Source: Nigrospora sphaerica (lineage: Eukaryota; Ascomycota; Sordariomycetes; Amphisphaeriales; Apiosporaceae). Taken from it: a stretch of 64,000 nucleotides of DNA. The stretch lies in contig JAGVVL010000015.1 of assembly GCA_018287875.1 (NCBI GenBank), positions 3,782,001-3,846,000 on the forward strand, written 5' to 3'. A model generated the notes under the pieces. It did not search any database. It was given only the letters and a program-made list of their open reading frames with translations, and was not told the DNA's origin. Numbering within the stretch: the stretch's first letter is position 1; the number at the start of each line of letters is the position of its first letter. Shown piece by piece: positions 1 to 11,800 of the stretch. Position numbers and translations under genes: made by a program.

Positions 1-480
1 ACCGAGGAGCCTGCGCAGGACAACCCCACGGATCCGGACGTCGACTTAACAAAGAGCGAGTACCCTTAGGTCGGTACATTAACTAAGAGCAAGCACTATA
101 AGCAGCCTCCCATGCCGACATACACGTACGACCTAAGCAGCACAGGGCAAGACCTTGTCTCTGACATTGACGGTTCCTACCTAGGAATGACAAGAGGACA
201 ACGGGCGCAAGCCTTTAATCAAGGAGGTCGCTTAAGCTACGTAAGGGTTGGGGATACCAGAGAGGACGCTCTAACCCGTCCCATTCCCACGGCGCCTGCA
301 GACTGGCGCGGATGGAACGATATGCGACTTCGCATGACCGCCTTGCAGGACGCTTGGCGACAGAACTTGCCGGTCTATAGAGGCCGATAAGAGCGCGCTG
401 CCTGTCGCGCAGGAATGGTCGCAGGGAACGAGCCTGAGGAGATTGAGGAGGATATCTACGGGGTATCAGACTAATCAAGG
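1..480 (+). pseudogene. Retroelement-like coding remnant upstream of an LTR
   Basis: A plus-strand frame, broken by several TAG/TAA stops, runs from the window edge to about 480; its longest open piece is 112-390 (92 codons). No domain is recognised. It is followed by a G-rich tract and an LTR in the same orientation, so it is most simply the 3' end of a gypsy-type element whose body lies left of the window. The stops are of the CAA/CAG-to-TAA/TAG and TGG-to-TAG kind, as in the RIP-degraded elements to its right. Function is inferred from position only. Confidence 0.35.
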
Positions 481-597
481 CCTTGCATAGACTAGCCCCT
501 TTATTAAAGTCTGGTCGCTCTCATACACACTGTATTTTAGTTGTGATGCTTTTTCATTTTGACATTCGGTACGATCGCTTCCCAACTGGGGGACGGT

Positions 598-921
598 TAA
601 GACGGGGCTAGGGTACGTAAGCACCCAATGCCAGGGGTCTGATCAAGGACTTGCACCTATAAGTAGCCGTCCAGCTTCCACCGTAGAGATAAGACAACAA
701 CAAGACATGTTCACTTCTTTTTATCTTTTGAGACCATCACTCGTAACCGTTTTGTCCCAGTTATTGTCCCAGTTGGACCTCACTTTTATTTGGGTGATAG
801 ACATACCCTTGATCAAGGACTTACACGTCCTAAATCGAGGGCATGTCTATCACATTATCAGGGATCGACCTCACGACCGCGTCTTTCCACCAGGCACTAC
901 ACCTAGTGTTTGTCTGTTCTA
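598..921 (+). repeat. 3' LTR of a gypsy-1 family element
   Basis: This is homologous, in sense orientation, to the reverse complements of the 300-bp LTRs at 8273-8572 and 15888-16187: it shares the start TAAGACGGGG (TGAGACCGGG in the others), internal TTGATCAAGG motifs and the GATCGACCTCACGACC block near the 3' end. It is preceded by GGGGGACGGT at 587-597, the same G-rich polypurine tract that precedes the LTR of the complete element. TG and CA ends have become TA, as expected after RIP. The other LTR would lie outside the window. Confidence 0.65.
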
Positions 922-929
922 CTATACTT

Positions 930-1032
930 CTACAGTAGTGTGGTCCACTTTAAAGAAGACGTCGGACTTCAAGAACTAAGTACAGCTTTCGAACCAGCTA
1001 GCGGAACACTTAACCACCTACCTAACAGTTAG
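930..1032 (+). pseudogene. RIP-degraded Fot1/pogo transposase, C-terminal piece 1
   Basis: Bases 935-1015 match the C-terminal coding part of the better preserved pogo element (45430-45515): the AAGAAGACGTCGGACTTCAAG block and the CAGCTAGCGGAACAC block are both present, with C-to-T changes. The match stops just before the LTR that begins at 1033 and resumes near 3425, so this copy was split by a later insertion. Confidence 0.7.
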
Positions 1033-1603
1033 TGTTGCAGGTATAGGACTTATCTTATACCGTTCTCTGTCACTACGGACTAAGCTATGCACTTAACGGG
1101 AAGCTAGTCCTTTAACCGAGCCTATCCTAAAGCTCGGGCCAGCCTACCCTGGAGCACGGGCCAGCTTACCCACAAGCATGGCCCGCTTTACCCACAAGCG
1201 TGGCGTACGCCACGCGGAAGCTTCTGTAAGTTTCCACGAGTTTCCACGAGTTTCTACATGGCTCCCTAAAGCTCCCACGAGCCCCTATGAGGCTCCACGA
1301 ACCTCTATAAGGTTCTATATGCTTCTAAGCTACGTAATCACTTACGTAATTACTTACGCGTCCTCTTCTTTGTATTACTAAGAAGATAAGGGTTTAACGG
1401 GTATAAGTAAAGGCTAAATCTCTTCTCTTTATGTATCTAGTCTGTCCTGAAGCAAGTAAGCAAAGCACACGAAATACACTCTCGTTCTTTTTAAAGAGAA
1501 GTTCTTTATTCTTCTGTGTTTCTTTATAATAAACGACCTCCGAGATCGAAAGAGCCCTTATAAAGGGTTGCTTCCTCTTCCGATCGAACCACCACTTCCA
1601 ACA
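1033..1603 (+). repeat. Copia-type LTR, forward copy
   Basis: Starts TGTTGCAGG and ends CTTCCAACA (TG...CA with inverted TGTTG/CAACA ends) and is followed directly by a primer-binding site. It is repeated as an inverted copy at 2222-2800 and as a forward copy at 18673-19359. It contains degenerate tandem blocks of GCTCGGGCCAGCC type and GTTTCCACGAG type. RIP-like C/T differences separate the copies. Confidence 0.85.
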
Positions 1604-1617
1604 GGTTATGAGCCCGG
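1604..1617 (+). promoter_or_regulatory. Primer-binding site matching initiator tRNA-Met half molecule
   Basis: GGTTATGAGCCCGG directly follows the LTR. Its reverse complement contains GGGCTCATAACC, the anticodon arm of initiator tRNA-Met. Copia-group elements are known to prime from a 5' half of this tRNA. The same motif follows the 5' LTR of the full copia element at 51714. Confidence 0.75.
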
Positions 1618-1994
1618 GCCGATATCTTTTCGTTTAAGATTAGGCTCCTTAACCTCCCTCGTCGATTTCTTCCTCCTCTCTCGGCCGAAGCAACCCGGGA
1701 GCGACCCTAAGTCTTCTGAACCGCTTTATTCGTCTCGAAAGCCCTCGAAGCTTCCGGAAGCAACCTTAAGTCTTCTAAAGCCTTCTTCGATATTATCAAA
1801 GTCTTTAAGCCCTCGGACTTGCTTTAAGCGAATATTTCGGATAAGCTGCTTTTCGGCGCCCCGATTAGCATATAGCTGCCCCTTTATTCCTTAACCTTAG
1901 GAATTAAAAAGGTTATATTCGATACAAGGCATTTTTCAGTTCTCTTTAACCGAATAAGGGCTTATTTCGGTTACTCTCACGCCGGAAAAACAAT

Positions 1995-2221
1995 ATGGCC
2001 GACATTATTAAGTCGGTATCGGCATGTTTAATGCCGAAATCCCACCGTCTATCCGGTTCTTCAAACTGGAACACATGGAAGTCCTCCTTACTGCTTTATT
2101 TTAAACACCTAAAAATTGAGCAGTTCTTCCTTAATACGGATAAGTATAAGGAGGTTTCCGAGGAGCAGAAGACTCTAGCCTTACTTGTTATAAGGCAGAA
2201 CCTTTCCGACGAGCCCCTTTC
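1995..2221 (+). pseudogene. Copia gag N-terminal fragment
   Basis: An open frame starts with ATG at 1995 and contains a SGSSNWNTWKSSLLLYFK motif at about residues 20-37. This resembles the N-terminal helix region of Ty1/copia Gag, where a conserved Trp lies in a 'G-x-N-[FY]-x-x-W' context. The frame is cut at 2222 by the inverted LTR, leaving about 75 Gag residues. It lies about 390 bp after the PBS, as expected for a gag start. Confidence 0.7.
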
Positions 2222-2800
2222 TGTTGGAAGTGGTGGTTCGATCGGAAGAGGAAGCAACCCTTTATAAGGGCTCTTTCGATCTCGGAGGTCGTTTCTTATA
2301 GGTAAAGAAACACGGAAGAATAAGGAACTTCTCTTCAAGAGGAACGAGAGTGTATTTCGTGTGCTTTTCTTGCTTGCTTGCTTTAGGACAGACTAGTTAC
2401 ACGAAGAGGGGAGATTCAGCCTTTACTTATACCCGTTAAACCTTTATCCTCTTAGTAATACAAGGAAGAGGACGCGTAAGTGATTGCGTAAGTGATTACG
2501 TGGCTTAGAAGCATATGGAACCTTATAGAGGTTCATGGAGCCTTATAGGGACTCGTGGGAGCTTCAGGGAGCCACGTAGAAACTCGTGGAAACTCGTGGA
2601 AACTTGCAGAAGTTTCCGCGTGGCGTACGCCACGCTTGTGGGTAAAGCGGGCCATGCTTGCGGGTAAGCTGGCCTGTGCTCCAGGGTAGGCTGGCTCGAG
2701 CTTTAGGATAGGCTCGGTTAAAGGACTAGCTTCCCGTTAAGTGCATAGCTTAGTCCGTAGTGACAGAGAACGGTATAGGATAAGTCCTATACCTGCAACA
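2222..2800 (-). repeat. Copia-type LTR, inverted copy
   Basis: Reverse complement of the LTR at 1033-1603 over its whole length: it starts TGTTGGAAG and ends CCTGCAACA. With 1033-1603 it forms a head-to-head pair of LTRs around a 618-bp spacer containing the PBS and the start of gag. A normal element has direct LTRs, so this is an aberrant product. No matching target duplication is seen outside the two LTRs. Confidence 0.85.
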
Positions 2801-3424
2801 TATTTAGAGCCTATCGTTAACAAAGGCTGTTAGCTGCTTTAGTTATCTCGACACCTTAGCGATTGGCTTTATTCGATTTATATTATAGACCCTTATAAGT
2901 GCGTTATATAGGATCTGGTTCCCTTAAGTTATGCCAGCGTTCTGCAGTCTTTCGGCCTTAATAATATTACCAACGATTTCTAATTTTACCCAATGCATTC
3001 TCTTAATCGGCAGTGGTCCTCTTAGAATTGTATATATGTTAATAGTTCTCTTAAGTATGTACGTATATAGGTCCGTGCTTTTCCTGAAGAATATAATATA
3101 TAGTTAGAATCCGCAGTGGTTCTGGATTGTTTTATAGACTTTTTGGGTTACTTTTATTAAGCCTGGTTCTTATTTAATTATTTTAACTACCTCGCGGACT
3201 CTGCCGTGGATCAAAGTTTATGTGGTTAAAATAAGTACATAGTCGTCCTGCTAATCTTGGAGGCTTCCGAAGTAGCTGTAAACGGCAATCGTCTTATCCT
3301 ATATATGTCTTCGTCTATTATATAAGAGCTCTGTTTTAATCCGCTCGCTAGCATAGTAGGTGTACTTAATATCTATAGCCTTAAATAAGTTGAAGATATA
3401 GAGGATAAAGCTATTAAAGAAGTA
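2801..3424. other. AT-rich RIP-degraded sequence, no gene recognised
   Basis: Very AT-rich and stop-filled in all frames. It lies between the inverted LTR and the second part of the pogo remnant, so it belongs to whatever insertion split that pogo copy. No protein family could be read. Confidence 0.5.
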
Positions 3425-3840
3425 TAGCTTTTAAACCAGCTAGCTAAACACTTAACCATATAACGATTACTCTTCCGGAAGATCTAAAAGGCCTTTGATA
3501 AGAACAACGTCCAATTAGCTACTGCTTAAAGGCAAATTCAAGCTCTCGAAGTTAGGATTGACACTATTAGACTAAGGAAAAGGAAGAAGGTGGATTTAAG
3601 CCTTAATTCGAAGTTCGCAAACATCGAAGACGTCCACCGGGCTTAATTAGCAGTCGGAGAAGCCAAAAGTGGTCTAGATAAAGAGAGTGACAGCGAAAGC
3701 CTAAGTGAGGCTGGTTCTTATATTAGAGTTATCATTAATTAAGGCTATATCTGAAGTTCTATTGATAGTGCTGGTTTTCGTTGGCTGATTTTTAGGGGGC
3801 CCGAAAGTGGCGGGGGCCCAAATAGGGGTCCTCGAACTTA
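3425..3840 (+). pseudogene. RIP-degraded Fot1/pogo transposase, C-terminal piece 2 and right end
   Basis: Matches 46075-46480 of the pogo element: the CAGCTAGC, AAAAGGCCTTTGAT, CTCTCGAAG and GGAAGAAGGTGGATTT blocks are all present, with CAA/CAG codons turned into TAA/TAG. The coding match ends near 3740 in a TTAATTAA stop. The terminal region follows, with GGGGGCCCGAAAGTGG and GGGGGCCCAAATAGGGGTC repeats equivalent to the GGTGGCC repeats at the right end of the 43505-46487 element. Confidence 0.75.
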
Positions 3841-4189
3841 TTATATGTCGGTCACGTTTACCTACTTTTAGAGGCCCAGGTCGCGATACTTAAGCGTGTG
3901 TGATATTTAGACTTGCGACTGCTCGATTATGCTGAGTACCTTGGCCTGACTAGCGCAATAGCCTTATTCTATGATTGTTAGCTTACTTACAAGTCTGCGT
4001 GTTATTTTATATGTTTTTGTGCTGTGTTTTCTGTACGTGCGCTTAATTACTGGAGTTAGCAACTCGCTGCCTCTCCAGGGACCGAGCCTGCGCTTTAAAC
4101 GGAAGTCGTCCCCTTAGGTTAGGCTATAGCAGATCAGGTCGAACTTCGTTATATAAATCAAGGCTTCGAACTCTTTTGGTAACACTAAT

Positions 4190-4860
4190 AGGTGTTTCTA
4201 AAAAGTTATCGAATCTATCTGCGTAGTCGGGGGCCTATTAGGGCTGAAGTGAGGCTGTAAGTATCGAAGCCGGGTTGCCTTCCGGCAGTGTGTCCTGAGA
4301 CCCAGTGGACTATAATCCTTGCCTTCCGTGCTTAGGCTTAAAACTAGATGAAGGCTTTCTACGAGCTGTCGGCGGGATTGCCCTTAAAACAGGCCACCAC
4401 TGAGGTGTTCTTAAGACAGATGTGTATAGGGTAGCGTTGCAGGCCAAGCTAGAACGCGCCCTTTAAGCCTGCCAAGGCCCCTTCCGCCTCCGCGTCGAAG
4501 ACCTCGGAAGGTACTAGCCGTCCCGAGTCACATTGCAGCGTGTGCTGGTTCTGGTAGATGACATACCCCCAGCCTGTGCGCCCTTCGATCTGGGATCCGT
4601 CGGAAAAGACTACGACGTCTGTTGGCGGTAGTTCCTGCCACCACTTCTCAAAGGCCTTAGCTTTCGCTTTCTTCGACATGTCCGCCACCGGGTGTAGGGA
4701 GCCAGGTAGGTGTCTCGGGAGCAGGAGTATCTGTCTGTCGGGCTGTCCATATATCCTGTAGGCTCGTTGCAGGCTTGTCCGTACCGGTTGGAGGCTGCTG
4801 GCGCTCTTGCCCCTTGTCACGGTCCAAGGAACGAAGGATCTGTTGATGACCCAAAGGTTC
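4190..4860 (-). pseudogene. LINE RNase H domain fragment
   Basis: On the minus strand, 4820-4449 encodes VVVFSDGSQIEGRTGWGYV followed by a glutamate in DAEAEGALAGLK. These are the first catalytic Asp and the Glu of a non-LTR retrotransposon RNase H. Downstream to about 4190 an eroded IIVHWV-x-GHT stretch corresponds to the C-terminal His motif, with stops. The N-terminal part resembles 20150-19809. This LINE differs from LINE copies A and B, which show no RNase H. It is a fragment without ends. Confidence 0.7.
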
Positions 4861-5539
4861 TATTGAGATGCGAAAACTACAGGTAAAGAGGAAAAGAAGA
4901 GGAACAGGCTTCTCTCAGTCACTGTTTGGCAGGAATATATCCAGCCAGCGGCAGTACGTACCGCTAGGCAGCGGTAAGTCGTCTATACGTTCCCATACCC
5001 TTGTACCTATGTACCTATACTGTAACATTACCCCCTCTTAAGAAACGAAACTTGTCTGCAAGTTTCGGTTACTTCTTCCGGGCAATCCTCTTTCTCGTTC
5101 GTTTCGTCGAAGCCGGAGAGTTGTCGTCGGCGTGAGATGGGTCGATCTTGTCGTTGGCTGCGGCGTCAAGCCATGAAGCTAGTCGCTTCGGCGGTCCTGC
5201 GTTATCCGGGTACTCCTCGTGGTATTTCTGGAGAAGTGTGGCGCTGTTCTTAAATGACTCCGTATTGTAACACGTTATATCCGGGTCCTAACCTTTCTAG
5301 CGCACCTAGTATTAAAGTTTCCTATAATGCAGTCGAGAGGATAGCACTCGGTTTACCTCCTATTCTTCGTCTAACGAAGGATCCACGATTTCGCCCTCTG
5401 GATTCTCGGCCTGTTATCCTAAGAGAGGGTTGTTTTAAAATCGCTAAAGGCGATCAGTATGAAACACGTTCGTGCCCTTTTAGTTTGGCGGTGTGTCGAG
5501 TTTGTAGGAGTATCCTCTTATCCCCTTAATAGTGTAATA
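4861..5539. other. Repeat debris, no gene recognised
   Basis: Mixed AT-rich and GC-containing sequence with stops in all frames. No conserved motif, LTR pair or RNA gene was found. Confidence 0.4.
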
Positions 5540-8272
5540 TTGCTGCGTTAAGGGAAACGTTAGGGTGTCGCCAGGTTAGTCCGTCGTTTATATCCGCTTA
5601 AGGATAACCACCTTATCCCCGACTTTAAAGTCTAGCTTATATCGCGACTTATTAGCTTAATCGTATATACAATGTTAAGATAAGGTAGCCTATTATTATG
5701 CCACTTTTATATATTAATATAGTATCTTTATAATCTTCTATATATGTTATTATTTAAGATACTCTATTATCGGAAGCTTGCTAATATCTTAAGTCTAGTT
5801 AGCTTTAGAATATAGCAGCGGTATAAAGAAACCACGCTTAACTTTATAAGGAGACAGTTTTATCGAGTCCTAAAGCAGGCTAGCCTAGATGGTGTTTAAA
5901 GCTGGAATCACTAACAACCAGTTATCTTAAAAGTGTAATAAGTAAGGTAGAATCCGTTATTAGATAGCCTAGTTTATACACTCCACTTGCCTTTGTAACT
6001 AGGAGTAGGTAGAGGATCCTAGTTTCCAGGTGATACCCAGCAGCTTAAAGACTTTATCAGTAAAATGGGAGACAAATTAGGGTCCACAGTTGCTCCTAAT
6101 TTACTATAGTAGTCTAAAGACGCGATATAAACTATAGTAGTATATCTTAATAACGTCTTTAGCTGTTACTAATCGGGTGTAAGGAATATACCAACTCCTC
6201 TTACTTAATAAGTAAACTATAATAAGGAGGTTATTAAACCCCTTTCAATCTTTAAGTATAGTCTTAAAGTTTTGTAAGGATCCGAAGGAATCACAATGGC
6301 ACCGTCAGGTATAGGGTAGCGAAGGGCAGGCTCAATTCCACTGCAAGACTGATTCTTGCAGAATCCAAGTTCAAGTCGGGCGCCAGCAGTGCGCCCGCTT
6401 CTCGCTAGTAGGCTGCCGGTGGGTCTGCGCCGCAGGTCAGATGACCAGCCTGCGGATGCACCTCTCCAGCGCCTCCTCCCTTACAAGTTTATCTAAATCG
6501 ACTGCTATAAGCAAAGCAGTATCGAAAAGGGATAAAGAAATCCTAGCATCTTATCCCGGGGGACTTTAAATAATCGGCACACTCGATAGTTGGCTACGAA
6601 ACGGTCAATATCTTTAAATAATCCTGGCTACCAGTACTAGCTCTGTATTAACTTACGGAGCTTATTATATCCTGGGTATGCTGATATCAAGCGCAAATAA
6701 AAGTCTTTTAAGATATACGTCCTTAGATTGTCTTATTTAGGGACCACTAGCTTGCCCTCCTTTAAGAGAGTTCTATTAAAGAGGGTCCAGGTAATGCCGT
6801 TAGCCAGCTTTAACATAGTCTTATCTTAAAACGGCTGAAGAAGGGGGTCGGTACGGTTAAGTTCGACAGCCCGATATACTAGCATTAACCTAGAAAGTGG
6901 TGGCGGTAGCAGGCCGTCCTTTAAAAGGGCCACCTTACTTAAAGGTTCCACTATAGAAAGCGCTGGTATATATCTATGTTTGCCCTCCTAAAAGATAGCT
7001 AAGTGTCGTATCGCCTCGGTTTTCTCTTTCTATATTTTTAGATCTTTCGTTTTCCGTGATAAAGCGTCGGCCGCAGTATTCTGCGTTCCTAGGCGGTACT
7101 TTAGCAGGCAGTGGTATTCGGTAAGGAGCTCTACTTAGTTTGCTTATCGCAAGTTAAGATAACGTTTTTAGTTAAAGTATTTTAATATACTATAGTCCGT
7201 TATAATTGTGAACTATAGGTGCTGAAGTCCTATAAGCTTAACGTATTAATACTTAAGGGCTTAAACTACAGCTAACAATTCTTTATTATAGATGCTGTAC
7301 TTAAGCTCCGAACCTTAGAGGGTCTCTAAGTAAAAGGTAACAGGGTGCCACTTATTAAAAGTGTTATCCTTCTTTTACGATAAGACTTTGGCAATCACTT
7401 TATTAAAAGCATCTGTCTTTACTTATATGTTATTCTTATAGCCGAAATATACGAGGACCAGAGCCTTTAATTGTCGTTGTTTTAAGGTATCGAAAGCTTC
7501 CTAGCACTCCTTTATCCACTGGAACGTCAGTAAACCTTACTTCGTTAAGTTAGTAAGCGGTCGAGCGATCCACCTATACTCGCAAACGAACTTGCGATAG
7601 AAATTATAGAAGCCGAGAAATAATTACACTCCTTTAACAGACGTCGGGAGTGCCTAGTCGTAGACAACGGACGTTTTAATAAGATCCACAGTTACTCCTT
7701 CTATAGAGATAATAAAGCCTAAGAACTTCGTTTCTTAAACATAAAATTCGCACTTATTAATGTTGGCTTACAGTCCCGCCTCTTAGAGGTGCTATAGAAC
7801 CCTCCTTATATAGTTCTTATATTCTTTAACTGAATTTAAAAAAATAACAATATTGTCTAAGTATACCGAGTAGAAATTATCTAGATGGTCTATTAAAGTG
7901 TCATTTATAAAGCGCTAAAAGGTCGCGGGTCCGTTTGTTAATCTAAATAGGAGTACGTTATATTAAAAGGTGCTATAATAAGTATAGAACGCTGTTAACT
8001 CTTTTAATCCTGGCGCTATTCAGATTTAGTGGAATACTTATTAAATATTTAGTTTCGTAAAGACCTTTGCTTTAGAAATCCGGGCTATAGTCTCCTCGAT
8101 TAAGGGAAATGGGTGTCGGTCTTTATAAGTAACGGAGTTAAGCTTTCTAAAGTCTATATAAAGGCGTAGTCCTCTATTCCCTTTAGGCGCGAAGAGAATT
8201 GGTGCTACTTAAGGCACTTCACTTAGCTTAATAAATCCCTTTACTAGGTTCTTAGTTATATACTTCTAATAT
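5540..8272 (-). pseudogene. Older gypsy element (gypsy-2), RT to integrase part
   Basis: On the minus strand from 8272 downwards, a stop-ridden frame reads APILFAPKGNRGLRLYIDFR then KLNSVTYKDRHPFPLIEE. This is the conserved start of Ty3/gypsy reverse transcriptase (usually LRLCVDYRxLNxxTxxxxxPLPxIDE). RNase H and integrase would follow toward 5540 but are heavily mutated. The frame continues upstream across the younger gypsy-1 insertion at 16188. No LTR of this element was identified with certainty. C-to-T changes on both strands are dense, consistent with strong RIP. Confidence 0.75.
6273..6485. repeat. 213-bp solo LTR-like element, GC-rich, with AGTTT duplication
   Basis: Begins TGTAAGGATCC and ends CTCCCTTACA (TG...CA with 7-bp inverted ends TGTAAGG/CCTTACA). 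It is flanked by AGTTT at 6268-6272 and 6486-6490. It is far more GC-rich than the RIP-degraded gypsy-2 sequence around it, so it arrived after RIP or was too short to be affected. GGCTCAATTCC at 6329-6339 resembles a tRNA B-box (8 of 11 consensus positions). No second copy is seen in the window. Confidence 0.75.
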
Positions 8273-8572
8273 TGGAACCAAGAAACCCCAAACTGTAGGG
8301 AGTTTGGTGGAAAGACACGGTCGTGAGGTCGATCCCAAGGGACAATCAGGTGAGGATATCGTTGATCAAGATGATCCTTAACGTAGGGAAGTAAAAGAAG
8401 CTCAAAATAGTCACGAAAAATGAGCGTGAAGTGCCGTAGTAAGAGTAGCAGTGTATTAAAAGGAGGGAAAAAGCGCGCTGTCTTCTGAACTATGAACTGG
8501 GCTTCCGAGGCCTAACTTATACTTGTGTGAACCCTTGATCAAGGCTTACGTAAGAGCCCTAGCCCGGTCTCA
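8273..8572 (-). repeat. Gypsy-1 3' LTR
   Basis: Nearly identical to 15888-16187 over 300 bp. The plus strand starts TGGAACCAAG and ends GGTCTCA. The few differences between the two LTRs, such as CTCA versus CTTA at the end and GTGTGAAC versus GTGTAAAC, are transitions. Confidence 0.92.
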
Positions 8573-8588
8573 ACCGTCCCCCACAGCG
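8573..8588 (-). promoter_or_regulatory. Gypsy-1 polypurine tract
   Basis: On the sense (minus) strand TGTGGGGGACGGT immediately precedes the LTR. The same GGGGGACGGT precedes the LTR at 598, which supports its role as plus-strand primer. Confidence 0.7.
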
Positions 8589-8879
8589 AAGTGTGTCGAA
8601 AGAAAGAACTGAAAACATCGCAAAAGCTTTAGTAGAAAGGAGACAGACAAGCTGGCTATAAGAAGGGCCAGGCCTGTGGTTCCTCTTGATTAAGTTTATA
8701 GCGACCTACGAAGGTAGCACAGGGTGATGTGGGCGTCCCCTATAACTCGACTTTTTCTCGTCCCCGTTCCATGGGTCAATGAAAGCGCTTCGGCTTTTCC
8801 CACGATTTTTCTAAGGCTAGAAGAAGCCCGGAATGCGTTCGTATCCTTGTAAGGTACCGGAAGGTATTAGGATCTCAAG

Positions 8880-11800
8880 CCTTGTCTGGTTGGTTCGTTC
8901 TTCATGTGTCGTAGGATCCTTAGCTGGTGCTGGCTTTTCTTTATTCTTGGGCGGTTGTCTGCGGCGCCTTTTTGGTGCTTTCTATTAATCGGAACCGGTT
9001 GGTGGTGCCAATGGGTTATCCTGACTCCAAATATCCTTATCTGCGTCCACCGGCTCCCAAGTTCCGTCCGGGTCTTTGATGAATGCCTTCAGTCGGTCGC
9101 CGTGGAAGATTCCTCTGATGGGTTGTCCAGTGACGTCTTTCAGCTTAAAGCGGTTATGTGGTATAATCTCCTCGATCCTATAAGGGCCCATCCATCGGTA
9201 CTGGAGCTTCCTGTTATTGGACATATCGATATGGCGGACGTAGTCGTACGTTAGAACTAGGTGTTCTTTCGTTAAGGCTATTGGGCGTATCTTATGGTGA
9301 CTCCTTTAATTAACGGCTTACGCTCTTCGTCTTCGTTAGGTGGCAATTGCTTTGCAAGTTGCTTCGACGTCCTCGGGTCGTTTTTCCAACATCCGGATCC
9401 TTTGCTTTAGCAGCCCATCGTGGTCCATGGTTTTGTCCCAATTAAGTACTCGCTATGTCGGTATGCTGAGTTTAAAGGGCATCAATGGTTCCTTTCTGTA
9501 TAGGAGGCGGTATAAGGATATACCGAAATACCTCACCACTGTCCTGTTAGCCTAGACAGCCAAAGGGAGTGCTGCCACCTAGTTATAACCACTGCTATTC
9601 GTCATTTTCATTAGGCTCTTTGCAATACTCTTGTGCCCTCCCTCGATCAGGCCTTGCGTCTTCGAGCTATAGGGTAGCCCAGTGCTGACTTGAAAGCCCA
9701 GCGTATTGGCGATCCTCGTGACCTCGCCCTTGTTCTCTGGTCCGCCATCGACCTTAAGGAGTCGAAAACAACCGTGCTGGTAGATGATTCGACTCTTTAG
9801 GAACCGTGAAATTGCTAACAAGTTGACCTTCTTAAGTGCCATGGCTTCCAGGTAGCCTGAGGCTTCGCAACGGGCCTTAATAATCGCATTAAATCCTTAG
9901 CAGGGTAGCATATATTGGACATCCATAACCCAGGTCGTGAGGATGTCTGCTGGCTCTGTCCACAGCTAGGCGTCGGTAGGTCGCTAGTCGGATACTTTGG
10001 CATAGCGAAGGTAAGCCGCTTACCAGTCTCGGATATCCGTGTATATGTTGTCCCACCAGTATAAGTTGGCGACTCGTTTATAGGTAGCATCCCTCCCTTT
10101 ATATCCGAGGTCCTGGTGTGCTTGCTGGAATATCTCCTTCTTCTGATCAACGGATTCCACCACTCTTCGGATTAGTACTTCGTGCGTTCCTTTCTTAAAG
10201 AGGACTCCGTCCCGGAGGAAGAAGTGACTGGCCTGGGTTCTGAACTTGATCGCTAGCCAGCGTAGGTTCTTTATAGAAGGGTTCTAAAGTCTCGATGGCA
10301 ACTGTAGGGTGGTTAAGTAATAGCGGTATTCGTTAATCAAGTTAGGTGCATCCTATGGGTTTGCTGTGGTCACCAAATTGATCTGTGTTTCGATAAAGTC
10401 GTCCACGTCCCCCTCAGCCGCATTATCTTCATTATCTGATGGTCCTCTCCCTTTCCGCGATAGCGCGTCAGCAATGTGGTTCCGTCTACTAGGGATATAT
10501 CTAACTTCGAATGCAAATAGCTTAATGTAGGCTAGCCAGCGTGTAAGTGGTGCTGAAGGCAAGAGGTTCATAGAGCCGTTGTTTAGCTGGTCCCGTAGGG
10601 TCCTCGTATCTGTCTCTAAAAGGAACTCGTCCCCAAAGAGGTACAACCGTAAGCGGCGTAGAGCCTTCACGATGGCGAGGCACTCTTGCTTTCCTAAGTC
10701 GTATCTCGTCTTAGCATTATTCCAGCACCCGGATTCGAAGCGAATAGGTCGGTATTCTCCGTTAATAAGTTATCCAAGCTCAGCTCCCTAGCCAATTCTA
10801 GAGGCATCGGTCCGCAGGTAGAATTTATACTTACCGTACTCCGGTTTAACGAGTGCCATAGCATTGGCGATCTCAGTCTTGACGACGTTGAGTGCTTCGT
10901 CTTAATCAGAGCCCCATTTATATGGCTCATCCTTCCGTAGGAGTTTAGTAAGTGGCTTTATCTTTTCCGCATATCGGTCGATCCATACCCGAAAGCAGCC
11001 CGCCAGCCCTAGAAAACTCCTCAACTTGGTGACGTCTCTATAGACGTTCCATTCCATGATCTTGATTACTTTCCTCTCGGGTGGTTTGCGTCCATCGGAG
11101 CCGTATAGGTAGCCTACGATCTCAATCTGCTTTTAGCACCAAGTCGATTTTGGTCCGCTAATTAAAACCCCGGCTAGCTCCATATTAAATAGGACAGCGT
11201 CTAGGTTCTCGAGGTGTTCCAGTATAAAGCGCCGGATCCCAGGGTAAAGCTCTTAATCGGCGTATCGTGTAGTTAGTCCTTTAACTGGGACGTCGTTAAA
11301 GAAGAAGTCGGCCTTTTCCTTTGGTATATCGAATAGGATTCTTACCATAACGCGGATGAAGTGTCCTGGGGAATTAGTGAATCCTTAGGGCAGCGTTGTT
11401 ATTCGTAAGACTCCTAGCGGTGTCGAAAAGGCCGTCAAGTCTTTAAAAGCCGGAGCTAAAGCGCAGTGGTCGTATTTAGAAAGGAGATCTAATCCCGAGA
11501 GTATTTAGTAGTTCGCGAAGGATTCCGCGAATTCGTCGTAGCCTCTTAGCAGAAGTGCGTCTCTAATCGTAACTCCGTTAAGCTTAGTGGCTGAATTGAT
11601 GAGTTTAACGTTGCCGTCCTTCTTTGTAACCACGAACTAGCTGTTCCTGTAGGGGCCGTGGCCTTCCTCGAGCCATCCTTTAATAAGGCGTTTCTTAAGG
11701 ACCTCAATTGCCTTTGGTATCAGCGCCCCTAGGATTGGTACACTCTTAGCTTGCTATGCGACGTGCGGTACCGTGCGGATTTCGTATAGGGGTGAGATCT

